DNA of 64,000 bases, from NCBI RefSeq assembly GCF_031179985.1, contig NZ_JAPSHJ010000002.1, forward strand, positions 124,001-188,000, written 5' to 3'. This document shows, piece after piece, positions 28,837 through 38,244 of the stretch. A program made the translations under genes and the position numbers. The stretch is from Arthrobacter sp. GTDB lineage: Bacteria; Actinomycetota; Actinomycetes; Actinomycetales; Micrococcaceae. How positions within the stretch are numbered: position 1 is the stretch's first letter; each line of letters starts with the position of its first letter. The notes beneath the pieces are model-generated. The model had not been told where the DNA came from. It worked only from the letters and a program-made list of their open reading frames with translations, and did not search any database.

Positions 28837-29625
28837 ATGACAGAAAGCAGCAATCCGCCGGTGCCGGCGGCTTTTAGCTACCAGGGTCACGGCCCGAATG
28901 CGAGAATCGGCATTGCTATCTGTCACGGCTTCACAGGCAGCCCGCTCAGCGTCCTGCCCTGGGCCGAGCACCTCGCCGCGCAGGGCTTCGCAGTCTCGGT
29001 TCCCCTGCTTCCCGGGCACGGTACGCATTGGCGGGACCTTGCACGATCCGGCTGGCGGGACTGGTACGGCAGCTACGAGGCCGCTTACCTTGAACTGGCG
29101 GCCCGCACGGAAGCCTGTTTCGTGGCTGGGTTGTCCATGGGCGGTGCCATCGCCCTCTTGGCGGCCTCCCGCCACACGGTGAAAGGTGTTGCGGTAGTTA
29201 ATCCCGGCTTGAGTTTCTATGACCGCCGGGCCCGGTATGTGGGCATCCTCAAGTATTTCCAGCCCACCACCGTTCCGATTGAAGAAGAGAACCCGACGGC
29301 GGCAGCAACCCAGGACGGCGACTACTCCCGCACACCCCTCGCTGCCGTGCACCAGCTGAGGAAGCTTTTCACCTCCGCTATCAGGGGGCTGCCCCGGATA
29401 GCGGCACCTGCATTGGTGTTCAAGTCCGAGAAAGATGTTGTGGTGCCGCCCTCTTCACTCGAGATGATCCGACGCCGTTTGGGGACAGACCGGTTGGAGG
29501 TGGTCCCTTTGACAGGCAGCGGCCATGTGGCAACCCTGGACGTTGACGCCCCTGTGATCTTCGAACGGTCAGTGAAGTTTTTCTTGGAGAACGCGGCCAA
29601 GGAAGTATCCTCGGAGACATCATGA
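28837..29625 (+). CDS. Alpha/beta hydrolase (carboxylesterase/lysophospholipase-like)
   Basis: A 262-residue alpha/beta hydrolase. The oxyanion motif CHGFTGSPLS follows the first strand, the nucleophile Ser is in AGLSMGGAIAL, and the acid Asp and His are likely in KSEKDVVVPP and GSGHVATLD. It resembles small carboxylesterases such as the thermostable Est30 type that hydrolyse short to medium acyl esters. The start is ATG; the stop overlaps the next gene (ATGA), which encodes a paralogue. Neighbours plsC and fadD suggest acyl-lipid turnover, but the substrate is unknown. Confidence 0.88.
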   Translation: MTESSNPPVPAAFSYQGHGPNARIGIAICHGFTGSPLSVLPWAEHLAAQGFAVSVPLLPGHGTHWRDLARSGWRDWYGSYEAAYLELAARTEACFVAGLSMGGAIALLAASRHTVKGVAVVNPGLSFYDRRARYVGILKYFQPTTVPIEEENPTAAATQDGDYSRTPLAAVHQLRKLFTSAIRGLPRIAAPALVFKSEKDVVVPPSSLEMIRRRLGTDRLEVVPLTGSGHVATLDVDAPVIFERSVKFFLENAAKEVSSETS

Positions 29626-30422
29626 GCAGCTTCCCGGATCATAGCCCGTTCGTCAGCCCCTTCACAGGTCTTGGACCTCGAGTGGGCGTTGCGCTGTCGC
29701 ACGGCTTCACTGGAAGTCCCCATGCAGTGCGCGCCTGGGCCAAAGCCCTGGCTGAACAAGGGTATGCCGTCCGGATTCCCCTGCTTCCGGGTCACGGAAC
29801 AAGCTGGCAGGAGCTGGCACGGACGCGCTGGCAGGCCTGGCATGCTGCCTACGATGAGGCTTATCGCGAACTCGCCAGCGAATGCGACTACGTCTTCACA
29901 GCCGGACTGTCCATGGGCGGAGCTTTAGCGCTGCGTGTCGCCGCGAAACGGCCGGTGGCCGGCACCATCCTCGTTAATCCGGGGCTCGTCATTGACGATC
30001 CGCGTGCTCCGATTGCCGGCATTCTCAAGTTCGTGCTCAAGAGCACCCCTGCCATTGCCAATGACATTCTGAAACCCGGGATAGATGAGGGCGCATATGC
30101 CCGGACACCTGTGGCCGCCGCCCACGAGCTGAACAGGATGTTCAAGGACACCGTGAGGCTCCTTCCGAGGATCACGGCCCCTGTCCGCGTGTTCCGCTCC
30201 ACGGTGGACCATGTGGTCTCCGATACCAGCATTACTGCGCTAAGGCGTGGGCTGACGCATGCCCCCTTGGAACTGACCGTGCTGGAGAACAGCTACCACG
30301 TGGCTACCCTTGACAACGACGCCGACAAAATCTTCCGGGGCTCCGCTGCTTTCATCCAGGACGTCCTCACGACTTCCGGAGAGCGGGCATTTCCCGGCGC
30401 ACCCGAAGGGCAGCTTCCATGA
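29622..30422 (+). CDS. Alpha/beta hydrolase, paralogue of the preceding gene
   Basis: This 266-residue protein parallels the gene before it throughout: SHGFTGSPHAVRAWAKAL, PLLPGHGTSWQELA, TAGLSMGGALAL (nucleophile Ser), FRSTVDHVVS (acid) and ENSYHVATLDND (His). The catalytic triad is intact in both copies, so this is a tandem duplication with two live enzymes. ATG overlaps the upstream stop by 4 bases, and its own stop overlaps the next start; the three genes are one translationally coupled operon. Substrate unknown. Confidence 0.88.
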   Translation: MSSFPDHSPFVSPFTGLGPRVGVALSHGFTGSPHAVRAWAKALAEQGYAVRIPLLPGHGTSWQELARTRWQAWHAAYDEAYRELASECDYVFTAGLSMGGALALRVAAKRPVAGTILVNPGLVIDDPRAPIAGILKFVLKSTPAIANDILKPGIDEGAYARTPVAAAHELNRMFKDTVRLLPRITAPVRVFRSTVDHVVSDTSITALRRGLTHAPLELTVLENSYHVATLDNDADKIFRGSAAFIQDVLTTSGERAFPGAPEGQLP

Positions 30423-30955
30423 CAAAACCTGATGCCAACTCGCCGGATCCGGGCACCAACCCGGACGACGCCGCGTGGCTGGATCTTGTATCAAGGCTGG
30501 AGCATGGTGACCCGGAGCTGCCCAAGAGTACTGGCAATGAAGGCACCGGATCCACACGTCCGTTCAGCGACTTTGACCCGCTGGGGCTTTCCGGCAGTGC
30601 ACCAACGGAGCCATCCGCCGCGGAACGCCAACTGGCGGCCGGTGATCCACGGAACCAGCCAGATGCCGACCCTTTGGAGCCGGGTGGCCCCCGGGACTAT
30701 GAAGTAGAAGACGAGGATCATGGTTTCGTACCGGAAGAGCCGCCGAGCCTTGCCGGCGTCGATCCTTTGACCATGCTTGCTTGGGCAGGCGCCATAGGCG
30801 GACCGGTTGCCTTGTTGCTCGCAGCCATGTTCTGGCGTTCCGCACCGCTGCTGGCGGTTCTGGGGATCGTTGCCGTGTTCGTTGTTTCGGTGATTTACCT
30901 GATCATGAAGCTGCCCACCGACAAAGACGAGTACGACGACGGCGCCCGCGTCTAG
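30419..30955 (+). CDS. Small two-span membrane protein, unknown function
   Basis: A 178-residue protein with a long acidic, Pro/Gly/Asp-rich cytoplasmic N-terminal half (residues 1-110, probably disordered) and two adjacent membrane spans (LTMLAWAGAIGGPVALLLAA and LLAVLGIVAVFVVSVIYLIM), ending in an Asp-rich tail. I do not recognise a named domain. It overlaps the second hydrolase gene by 4 bases and is the last gene of the operon, which argues for a role linked to the two esterases, for example as a membrane tether, but this is conjecture. Confidence 0.78.
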   Translation: MTKPDANSPDPGTNPDDAAWLDLVSRLEHGDPELPKSTGNEGTGSTRPFSDFDPLGLSGSAPTEPSAAERQLAAGDPRNQPDADPLEPGGPRDYEVEDEDHGFVPEEPPSLAGVDPLTMLAWAGAIGGPVALLLAAMFWRSAPLLAVLGIVAVFVVSVIYLIMKLPTDKDEYDDGARV

Positions 30956-30998
30956 TTAGATACCAGCACCTTGGTTAGTTACCAGCGCTTGTCCAGTA

Positions 30999-32099
30999 CT
31001 AGCCGTGCATGCGGCTGCTGACCCGCGATAGGTCGGCCGCACCAATCAATCCGGCGTTGGGCCCAAGGGCAGCAAGGGCAATTTCTGCGGCAGGGCGGAA
31101 TCCCCGGCCGGTGAGATTCCGGGCGAAGGCTTTCCGCGCTGGCGCCACCAACAGCTCACCGGCGTCGCACAGGCCTCCGCCAATCACAAACTTCCCCGGA
31201 TCGAGTGCCGCAGCCAGGTTCGCCAAGCCTAATCCGAGCCACTCCCCCACGTCCTCCAGGAGTTCCCGGGAGGTTGCATCGCCGGATTTAGCCAGCTCGG
31301 TAACGACGACGCCGGTGATGTCCTCCACTGCGCCGTCGACTGCCTTTAAAAGTTCCTGGGCCACTGGGGAATTGGCAGCCGCGAGTTCCCGTGCCTCGCG
31401 GCCCAGGGCATTCCCGGAAGCATACTGTTCCCAGCAGCCCCGGTTTCCGCACTCACAGCGGTGGCCGCCCGGCATGATGATCTGATGTCCGAACTCCCCC
31501 GCTACGCCAAACCGTCCCCGTTCAACCCGGCCGTCCATCACCATTGCCCCGCCGATTCCTGTTCCCAGCGTGATGCAGACCAGCCGGCTCTGGCCTTGGC
31601 CTGCGCCGAAGCGCCATTCAGCCCAGGCGGCAGCGTCGGCGTCGTTGGTCAGCAGAACGGGGCGCCTGAGGAGCCTCTGGAGGTTCTCCCTTACGGGCTC
31701 ATTTCGCCAGGCGAGATGGGGACTGAAGAGCACCGTCCCGCCGTCGAGGTCCATCCAGCCGGCAGCCCCGATGCCCACCGAACGGATCCGGTGGCCTTGG
31801 CCCAGTTCTTCCACCAATTCGACGATCACATGCTCGACTGCCCGTGGGTCGTTTCCGGGAGTGGAACGTCGTGCCTGGCTGAGGATCCTGCCCTCCGCGT
31901 CGACCACTCCGGCCGCCACCTTGGTTCCCCCGATGTCCACACCGATGGCCAGGCCCCGACGTCCCAGCCTCAGGTGTTCCCGCAGGCCAAGGCCGGAGAT
32001 GCCCGGAAGGACGGAATCCTGGCGGTACGGCTTCGGACTCCGCCACGCTGCCGTCCTGCGATAGGGTCTGGACGAGGGGGCGGGCGGGACTGAGTGCAT
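30999..32099 (-). CDS. glk: ROK-family glucokinase
   Basis: A ROK-family sugar kinase (366 aa), most like glucokinases that phosphorylate glucose with ATP (or polyphosphate). The phosphate site is VDIGGTKVAAGVVD, LTNDADAAAWAEWRFG contains the catalytic Asp, GEFGHQIIMPGGHRC has the ROK His, and CECGNRGCWEQYASG is the zinc-binding ROK signature. ATG at 32099 leaves an unusual 50-residue basic N-terminal extension before the fold; no strong ribosome-binding site decides the start, and a later GTG/TTG is possible. It is divergent from fadD. Confidence 0.9.
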   Translation of the reverse strand: MHSVPPAPSSRPYRRTAAWRSPKPYRQDSVLPGISGLGLREHLRLGRRGLAIGVDIGGTKVAAGVVDAEGRILSQARRSTPGNDPRAVEHVIVELVEELGQGHRIRSVGIGAAGWMDLDGGTVLFSPHLAWRNEPVRENLQRLLRRPVLLTNDADAAAWAEWRFGAGQGQSRLVCITLGTGIGGAMVMDGRVERGRFGVAGEFGHQIIMPGGHRCECGNRGCWEQYASGNALGREARELAAANSPVAQELLKAVDGAVEDITGVVVTELAKSGDATSRELLEDVGEWLGLGLANLAAALDPGKFVIGGGLCDAGELLVAPARKAFARNLTGRGFRPAAEIALAALGPNAGLIGAADLSRVSSRMHG

Positions 32100-32271
32100 G
32101 GGTCCACTCTATTAGCCCTCATCCAGCAGCGTGCGGACCACGCTGACCCCGGCGGTCATGGCGTTAATCATAAAGTTACCCGCCAGTAGGATAAATAGGG
32201 CCCACTCTTGAGGGCCGCGTATTAGTCTTAGAGCACCCCCTTGCGGGCTTATGGATATCAAAGGAGCTATC

Positions 32272-34092
32272 GTGCGCGAATACAGTGTCCCGCCCCTGGT
32301 GAATGTGCCTGCCGAAAGCAACATCACCGACCTCGTGCTGCGTCAGGCAGCCAAGGCATCGAACCCCGCGCTGTTTTCGCGCCTCGACTCGGCGGGGCAG
32401 TGGCAGGACGTCCGGGCAAAGGACTTCCTGACCGACGTTTCCGCCCTTGCTAAGGGCCTTATCGCCAGCGGAGTAGGCGCCGGGGACCGCGTAGGAATCA
32501 TGTCTCGTACGCGGTACGAATGGGCTCTGGTTGATTTTGCCATCTGGTTCGCCGGTGGCATTTCCGTTCCCATCTATGAGACGTCATCGCCTTCGCAGGT
32601 AGCTTGGAACCTGGGTGACTCCGGAGCCGTGGCAGCGTTTGGTGAAGCGGCCCACCACGAGGACATCATCAGGCAGGCGGTCTCCTCCGAGGGCCTGACG
32701 GCGCTCACACACGTATGGCAGCTTGAGGGCCGTGGCCTTGACGAGCTCCGGGCGGCTGGCACCGGCGTGAGCGATGAAGACCTGGAGGCCCGGCGCAGCC
32801 AGGCACAACTGAGCGATATCGCCACCATTATCTACACCTCAGGAACAACCGGCCGGCCAAAGGGTTGCGAGCTGACCCACGGCAACTTCGTGGAGCTTTC
32901 GGAGAATGCACTCGCCACCTCGCTGAGCACGATCGTGAACGAGAACGCCAAGACGATCATGTTCCTGCCCCTGGCGCACGTCTTTGCGCGGTTTATCTCC
33001 GTCCTGGCCGTGGCGGCCGGTGTTACCGTCGCCCACACTCCTGACATCAAGCACCTGCTCCCCGACCTCCAGAGCTACCAGCCCACCTTTATTTTGGCCG
33101 TGCCCCGGGTTTTTGAGAAGGTATACAACTCCGCACTGACCAAGGCCGAGGACGGCGGCAAGGGCGCCATCTTCCACCGGGCCGCGGATACGGCCATCAA
33201 GTATTCGCGTGCCAGGCAGGAGGGCTCCGTTGGTCTCGGGCTCAAACTCCAGCACGCACTGTTCGACAAACTCGTTTACAGCAAGCTCCGGGCAGCGATG
33301 GGCGGGCACGTGGCGCACGCTGTCTCGGGCGGTGGCCCGCTCGGTGAGCGTCTGGGACACTTCTTCCAAGGCATCGGCCTTCAGATTCTTGAAGGCTACG
33401 GTCTCACGGAGACCACCGCCCCCGTCTCGGTCAACACCCCGGATCTCATTAAGATCGGCACTGTAGGCGTGCCGATTCCGGGAAATACGGTGAAAATTGC
33501 CGATGACGGCGAAATCCTCGTCAAGGGCGTGTGCGTTATGCGCGGTTACTACAAGCGTGAAGACCTGGCTGCCGAGACCTTCGTGGACGGCTGGTTCCGC
33601 ACTGGCGATATCGGCCAACTCGATGATCAGGGATTCCTGACAATCACCGGACGCAAGAAGGAAATCATCGTCACGGCTGGGGGCAAGAATGTCGTTCCGG
33701 CATTGCTCGAGGACCAGATCCGGGCCGATGCCCTTGTGTCCCAGGTCCTTGTAGTGGGTGACAACCGGCCGTTCATCGGAGCCCTGGTGACCCTGGATGA
33801 GGAAGCACTGCCAGGATGGCTCCAGCGCCATGGCCTGCCCGCGACCACGACGCTCCAGGAGGCAACCGAGAATCCGGTGGTCAGGGCTGCTGTCCAGGAA
33901 TTGATCAACCACGCCAATGGCTCGGTCTCGCAGGCCGAAGCCATCAAGTCGTTCCGGATTGTTCCCTCGGACTTCACGGAGGCGTCAGGGCACCTGACTC
34001 CCTCGATGAAGGTGAAGCGGGCACAGGTCATGAAGGACTTCGATTCCGTGATCGGCGAAATGTACGCCGCTCCCCGCCCGACTCACGCCTAA
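32272..34092 (+). CDS. Long-chain fatty acid--CoA ligase (FadD15-like)
   Basis: An ATP-dependent acyl-CoA synthetase (606 aa) of the ANL superfamily. The P-loop-like motif is IIYTSGTTGRPKGCELTHGN, EGYGLTETTAP is the A5 motif, GWFRTGDIGQLDDQGFL the A7 hinge, and GRKKEIIVTAGGKNV the A8 motif; the catalytic Lys near the C-terminus lies in LTPSMKVKRAQV. AAGGAG is seven bases before GTG at 32272, so that is preferred over the ATG at 32251. It activates fatty acids at the membrane for lipid synthesis or beta-oxidation. A 15-bp perfect hairpin follows the stop. Confidence 0.93.
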   Translation: MREYSVPPLVNVPAESNITDLVLRQAAKASNPALFSRLDSAGQWQDVRAKDFLTDVSALAKGLIASGVGAGDRVGIMSRTRYEWALVDFAIWFAGGISVPIYETSSPSQVAWNLGDSGAVAAFGEAAHHEDIIRQAVSSEGLTALTHVWQLEGRGLDELRAAGTGVSDEDLEARRSQAQLSDIATIIYTSGTTGRPKGCELTHGNFVELSENALATSLSTIVNENAKTIMFLPLAHVFARFISVLAVAAGVTVAHTPDIKHLLPDLQSYQPTFILAVPRVFEKVYNSALTKAEDGGKGAIFHRAADTAIKYSRARQEGSVGLGLKLQHALFDKLVYSKLRAAMGGHVAHAVSGGGPLGERLGHFFQGIGLQILEGYGLTETTAPVSVNTPDLIKIGTVGVPIPGNTVKIADDGEILVKGVCVMRGYYKREDLAAETFVDGWFRTGDIGQLDDQGFLTITGRKKEIIVTAGGKNVVPALLEDQIRADALVSQVLVVGDNRPFIGALVTLDEEALPGWLQRHGLPATTTLQEATENPVVRAAVQELINHANGSVSQAEAIKSFRIVPSDFTEASGHLTPSMKVKRAQVMKDFDSVIGEMYAAPRPTHA

Positions 34093-34119
34093 AGGGGTAA
34101 GTTCGCGCGTAAAAGCGGT

Positions 34120-34153
34120 CAGTCTGCGCAGGCCTTGGGGCCTGCGCAGACTG
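34120..34153. terminator. Perfect 15-bp hairpin between fadD and the ATPase pseudogene
   Basis: CAGTCTGCGCAGGCC and its exact complement flank a 4-base TTGG loop, 27 bases after the fadD stop and 26 bases from the end of the convergent pseudogene. There is no T-run on the plus strand and only a late TTTT on the minus strand, so it would be a U-tract-less terminator of the kind often seen in high-GC actinobacteria. Confidence 0.6.
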
Positions 34154-34178
34154 GAAACCTACTTAAGCGGGACGCAGC

Positions 34179-34801
34179 TCAGCTCTGCTGAAGCTCCTCA
34201 ACTACCAGCGCGGCCAGTTCGACTGCAGCCGCCCTTGTGGCAGGCCGAAGTTGGCGAAGGTCGATTCTGGATCCTTCTGCCAGGTGACGGTCGTGGGGAA
34301 TCCGTACCACGTTTTTGACCCGGGACAGAAAGTGCTGTTCTATCTCGTCCACGTTGACCAGGGTCCCGGCACCGGCAGCCATGTTGATCACCACCGTGGC
34401 CTTGGCCACCAGGTCATGTCGTCCATGGGCTTCAAGCCAGGACAGCGTTTCGGACGCAAGCCTGGCTTCGTCAACGCTCCCGCCTGAAACCAGCACAACA
34501 GCATCGGCTTTTTCCAGGGTTCCCTTCATCACGGAGTGAACCATGCCAGTGCCGGAGTCGGTCAGCACGATCGAGTAGTAGCGCCCCAGGATGTCGGTGA
34601 CTGCCCGATAGTCCGCGTCGTCGAACGCATGGGCCACCATCGGGTCCGCATCGGAAGCCAGGATGTCCAGGCGGGAACCGTGGTGACGGTTGTCTTACCG
34701 ACACCGCCCTTGCGGGAGAGCACAGGAACGTAACGCGTTCTCTCCCCGAGGCAGTGGGGGCGGTCCAAGAACCACCCCCACAGTCTTCCGTCAGCCCCAG
34801 C
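34179..34801 (-). pseudogene. Decayed ParA/MinD-type ATPase, internally deleted and frameshifted
   Basis: Two pieces of one ATPase lie in different frames. The upstream piece contains the deviant Walker A motif SRKGGVGKTTVTT (about 34690-34735) but has no good start; an in-frame TAG sits at 34802-34804. Immediately after KTTVTT the homology continues in another frame as SRLDILASDADP, running intact to a stop at 34179 (TDSGTGMVHSV, VVLVSGGSVDEARLAS, VRIPHDRHLAEGSRIDL). Family members have about 60-70 residues between these blocks, including the second ATP-site motif; here they are missing. The C-terminal half could be made alone from ATG at 34640 but could not bind ATP. The full-length family resembles ESX-associated and septum-site MinD-like proteins. 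Confidence 0.8.
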
Positions 34802-34848
34802 CTAACCCGTACACCCTCCGGATTGGGGCCCTGATTCGCTGTTGGTCT

Positions 34849-37800
34849 TTACTCGACGACCAGCAGCAAATCCCCGCCTTGAACCTGCTCGATGCTGTTG
34901 ATCGCGACGCGTGACACGGTACCAGCCAGCGGAGTGGTGATCGAGGCCTCCATCTTCATGGCCTCGATGGTTGCAACGGTATCGCCGGCCTTGACCTCGT
35001 CCCCCGGCTTGGCAGTCAGAGTCACAGCGCCGGCAAACGGAGCCGCTATGTGCCCTGGCTGAGAAGTGTCCGCTTTTTCAGCTGCCTTGACGTTGCTGAC
35101 AACCGAACGGTCGCGGACCACAACGGGCCTGGATTGGCCGTTCAACGTACACATCACCGTCCGCATGCCCTTTTCGTCAGGCTCCGAGACTGCCTCCAGG
35201 GAGGCAATCAACCGCACGCCCTTCTCCAGTTGGATCACATGCTCTTCGCCGCGCTGCAGGCCGTACAGGTAGTCACGCGTATCCAGGACGGACAGGTTGC
35301 CGTAGCTTTCGACGCTCTTGAGGTAGTCCTTGGTCGGTCCCTCAAAAAGGAGCCTGTTCAGCGTCTGTTGGCGGGTCCGGGAATCGGATTGCAGAGCCGC
35401 GCTGTCCGCGGCGCTCAGGTCCGCATCCCTGACCTTGATGCTGCGCCCCTGAAGTGCCTTGGTTCGGAAGGGTTCGGGCCAGCCTCCTGGCGGGTCACCG
35501 AGCTCGCCGGAAAGGAACCCGATGACGGAGTCGGGGATGTCGTAGTTCTGCGGGTTCTCGTTGAAGTCCGCAGGGTCTGCATTGAGGCCCACGAGGTGCA
35601 GCGCAAGGTCCCCGACAACCTTTGAGGACGGTGTCACCTTGACGAGGCGCCCGAGGATTCGGTCGGCGGCGGTGTACATGTCCTCGATGGCTTCGAAACG
35701 CTCACCAAGCCCCAAGGCCATTGCCTGCTGCCGCAGATTGGAAAGCTGCCCGCCTGGAATCTCGTGCTGGTAGACACGTCCGGTGGGACCGGGCAGTCCC
35801 GACTCGAAGGGCGCGTACACCCGACGAACGGCTTCCCAGTACGGTTCCAGCGAGCTCACCTTGGCGAGGTCCAACCCGGTATCGCGCGGAGTGTGGGCGA
35901 GGGCCGCCACGAGTGCTGACGCTGAGGGCTGGCTTGTTGTTCCCGCGAGCGACGCAGAGGCGACGTCCACGGCGTCGACCCCTGCTTCCACTGCCGCCAG
36001 CAGCGTGGCGAGCTGGCCGCCAGCGGTGTCATGGGTGTGCAAGTGGACCGGGAGGCCGAAACGTTCCCGGAGCGCCGTTACCAGGCGTGCAGCAGCGGCA
36101 GGACGCAGCAGGCCTGCCATGTCCTTGATTGCCAGGATGTGGGCGCCGGCATCGACGATCTTCCCGGCCAGGTCCAGGTAGTACTCCAGCGTGTACAGCT
36201 GCTCATTCGGATCCAACATGTCGCCGGTGTAGCAAAGTGCAACCTCAGCAACAGCCGTGCCCGTGGCCCGCACAGCCTTAATGGCAGGAGCCATCTGGCT
36301 GATGTCGTTGAGGGCATCGAAAATCCGGAAGATATCAATACCTGTGGCGGCAGCTTCGTTGACGAACGCTACCGTTACTTCTTCCGGGTACGGTGTGTAG
36401 CCGACTGTATTCCTGCCCCGCAACAGCATCTGGAGACAGATGTTGGGCAGCGCCTTCCGGAGGGCTGCAAGCCGCTCCCAGGGATCCTCACTGAGGAAGC
36501 GGAGTGCGACGTCGTAGGTAGCGCCTCCCCAAGCCTCTACAGAGAGCAGCTGAGGCAAAAGCTCCGAGACGGCGGGCCCGGCTGCTACCAGGTCCCGGGT
36601 CCGGACACGTGTGGCCAGCAGGGACTGGTGGGCATCACGGAACGTTGTGTCCGTAACCGCTACAGGCTGCTGTGCGCGGAGTTCCGCGGCGAAGCCCTCA
36701 GGCCCGAGTTCCAGCAGCCGCTGGCGGGAGCCGGCCGGGAACGTTGACCCGGCTACGGCGGGAAGCTTGGACGCCGGATCCGAGTGGACGGTTAGCTCCC
36801 CATGGGGTTTGTTGACCGTGACGTCGGCAAGCCACGTGAGGAGCTTGGTTCCGCGGTCTGCTGAAACACGGGACTTCAGGAGCTCGGGGCGCTCATCGAT
36901 GAAGGAAGTCACCACGTTACCCGCGACAAAGTCGGGATCCTCAAGGACAGCCTGAAGGAAGGAAATGTTCGTGGACACGCCTCGGATACGGAATTCCGCG
37001 AGGGATCGCTTGGCCCGTGCCACCGCCGCAGGGTAATCGCGGCCGCGGCAGGTGAGCTTGACCAGCATGGAGTCGAAGTGCGGACTGATCTCCGCGCCCG
37101 AGTAGACCGTCCCGCCGTCGAGCCTGACGCCGGCCCCGCCGGCAGAGCGGTAGCCGGTGATCTTCCCGACGTCGGGACGGAATCCGTTGGCCGGATCTTC
37201 AGTGGTAATCCGGCACTGGAGGGCGGCACCCTTGAGCTGCACGGTGTCTTGGGAAAGGCCAAGGCCGGCCAACGTTTCGCCTGAAGCGATACGCATCTGG
37301 GCCTGGACCAGGTCGACGTCGGTCACCTCTTCCGTAACCGTGTGCTCCACCTGGATGCGGGGGTTCATTTCGATAAAAACGTGCTGGCCGGCCCGCTCGC
37401 CCACTGTGTCCACAAGGAACTCAACCGTACCCGCGTTCACGTAATTGAGTGCTTTGGCGAACTTGACGGCGTCGCGGTAAAGAGCCTGCCGGATCCCTTC
37501 GTCAAGGTTCGGTGCCGGTGCGATTTCGATGACTTTCTGGTGCCGCCGCTGGATGGAGCAGTCGCGTTCGAAGAGGTGCATCACATTGCCCTCCGCGTCG
37601 GCGAGGATCTGGACCTCAATGTGACGGGGACGCAGGACAGCCTGCTCGAGGAACATCGTAGGATCGCCAAAGGCGGCGTCGGCTTCCCTCATGGCTGCCT
37701 GCAAGGCCTCCGGGAGAGCCTCGCGGGTGTCCACCCGGCGCATGCCTCGCCCTCCGCCTCCGGCCACGGCCTTGGCAAAGATGGGGAACCCGATCTCGTC

Positions 37801-38244
37801 CGCAGCGGCGATGAGCTCGTCAACGTCCTTCGAGGGTGCGCTGGATTTCAGCACCGGCACGCCAGCGTCCCGTGCGGCCTGGAGTGCTGCCACCTTGTTT
37901 CCCGCAAGTTCAAGGACATCGGCCGGTGGGCCTATAAACGTGATACCTGCGGCTTCGGCTGCCCGCGCCAGGTCAGGGTTCTCCGAAAGGAAGCCGTACC
38001 CGGGGTAGATCGCATCTGCTCCGGATTCCTTGGCCACACGGACGATTTCATCGACGTCGAGATACGCCCGGACGGGGTGTCCCTCTTCGCCGATCAGATA
38101 CGCTTCGCCCGCCTTTTGGCGGTGAATCGAGTTACGGTCCTCATAGGGGAAAACAGCAACTGTCTTGGCTCCCAGCTCATAGCCGGCGCGGAAGGCGCGG
38201 ATAGCGATTTCACCGCGGTTTGCCACCAGAATCTTCGAAAACAT
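34849..38244 (-). CDS. pyc: Pyruvate carboxylase
   Basis: A full-length single-chain pyruvate carboxylase (1131 aa) that makes oxaloacetate from pyruvate, bicarbonate and ATP, refilling the TCA cycle. Order of domains: biotin carboxylase (1-450; KILVANRGEIAIRAFRA, VAGGGGRGMRRV, FIEMNPRIQVEHTVTEE), carboxyltransferase (about 530-800; TDTTFRDAHQSLLATR, VHLHTHDTAGGQ), PC tetramerisation region, and biotin carrier domain at the C-terminus with the biotinyl Lys in IEAMKMEASI. ATG at 38244 has AGGAG upstream. Together with the methylcitrate cycle and C4-dicarboxylate uptake in this window it bears on TCA-intermediate supply. Confidence 0.98.
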   Translation of the reverse strand: MFSKILVANRGEIAIRAFRAGYELGAKTVAVFPYEDRNSIHRQKAGEAYLIGEEGHPVRAYLDVDEIVRVAKESGADAIYPGYGFLSENPDLARAAEAAGITFIGPPADVLELAGNKVAALQAARDAGVPVLKSSAPSKDVDELIAAADEIGFPIFAKAVAGGGGRGMRRVDTREALPEALQAAMREADAAFGDPTMFLEQAVLRPRHIEVQILADAEGNVMHLFERDCSIQRRHQKVIEIAPAPNLDEGIRQALYRDAVKFAKALNYVNAGTVEFLVDTVGERAGQHVFIEMNPRIQVEHTVTEEVTDVDLVQAQMRIASGETLAGLGLSQDTVQLKGAALQCRITTEDPANGFRPDVGKITGYRSAGGAGVRLDGGTVYSGAEISPHFDSMLVKLTCRGRDYPAAVARAKRSLAEFRIRGVSTNISFLQAVLEDPDFVAGNVVTSFIDERPELLKSRVSADRGTKLLTWLADVTVNKPHGELTVHSDPASKLPAVAGSTFPAGSRQRLLELGPEGFAAELRAQQPVAVTDTTFRDAHQSLLATRVRTRDLVAAGPAVSELLPQLLSVEAWGGATYDVALRFLSEDPWERLAALRKALPNICLQMLLRGRNTVGYTPYPEEVTVAFVNEAAATGIDIFRIFDALNDISQMAPAIKAVRATGTAVAEVALCYTGDMLDPNEQLYTLEYYLDLAGKIVDAGAHILAIKDMAGLLRPAAAARLVTALRERFGLPVHLHTHDTAGGQLATLLAAVEAGVDAVDVASASLAGTTSQPSASALVAALAHTPRDTGLDLAKVSSLEPYWEAVRRVYAPFESGLPGPTGRVYQHEIPGGQLSNLRQQAMALGLGERFEAIEDMYTAADRILGRLVKVTPSSKVVGDLALHLVGLNADPADFNENPQNYDIPDSVIGFLSGELGDPPGGWPEPFRTKALQGRSIKVRDADLSAADSAALQSDSRTRQQTLNRLLFEGPTKDYLKSVESYGNLSVLDTRDYLYGLQRGEEHVIQLEKGVRLIASLEAVSEPDEKGMRTVMCTLNGQSRPVVVRDRSVVSNVKAAEKADTSQPGHIAAPFAGAVTLTAKPGDEVKAGDTVATIEAMKMEASITTPLAGTVSRVAINSIEQVQGGDLLLVVE

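Noticed and set aside
32112..32327. A 71-codon minus-strand frame with a hydrophobic stretch between glk and fadD
   Set aside because: It runs into the start of fadD, has no convincing ribosome-binding site and covers the region needed for divergent promoters.
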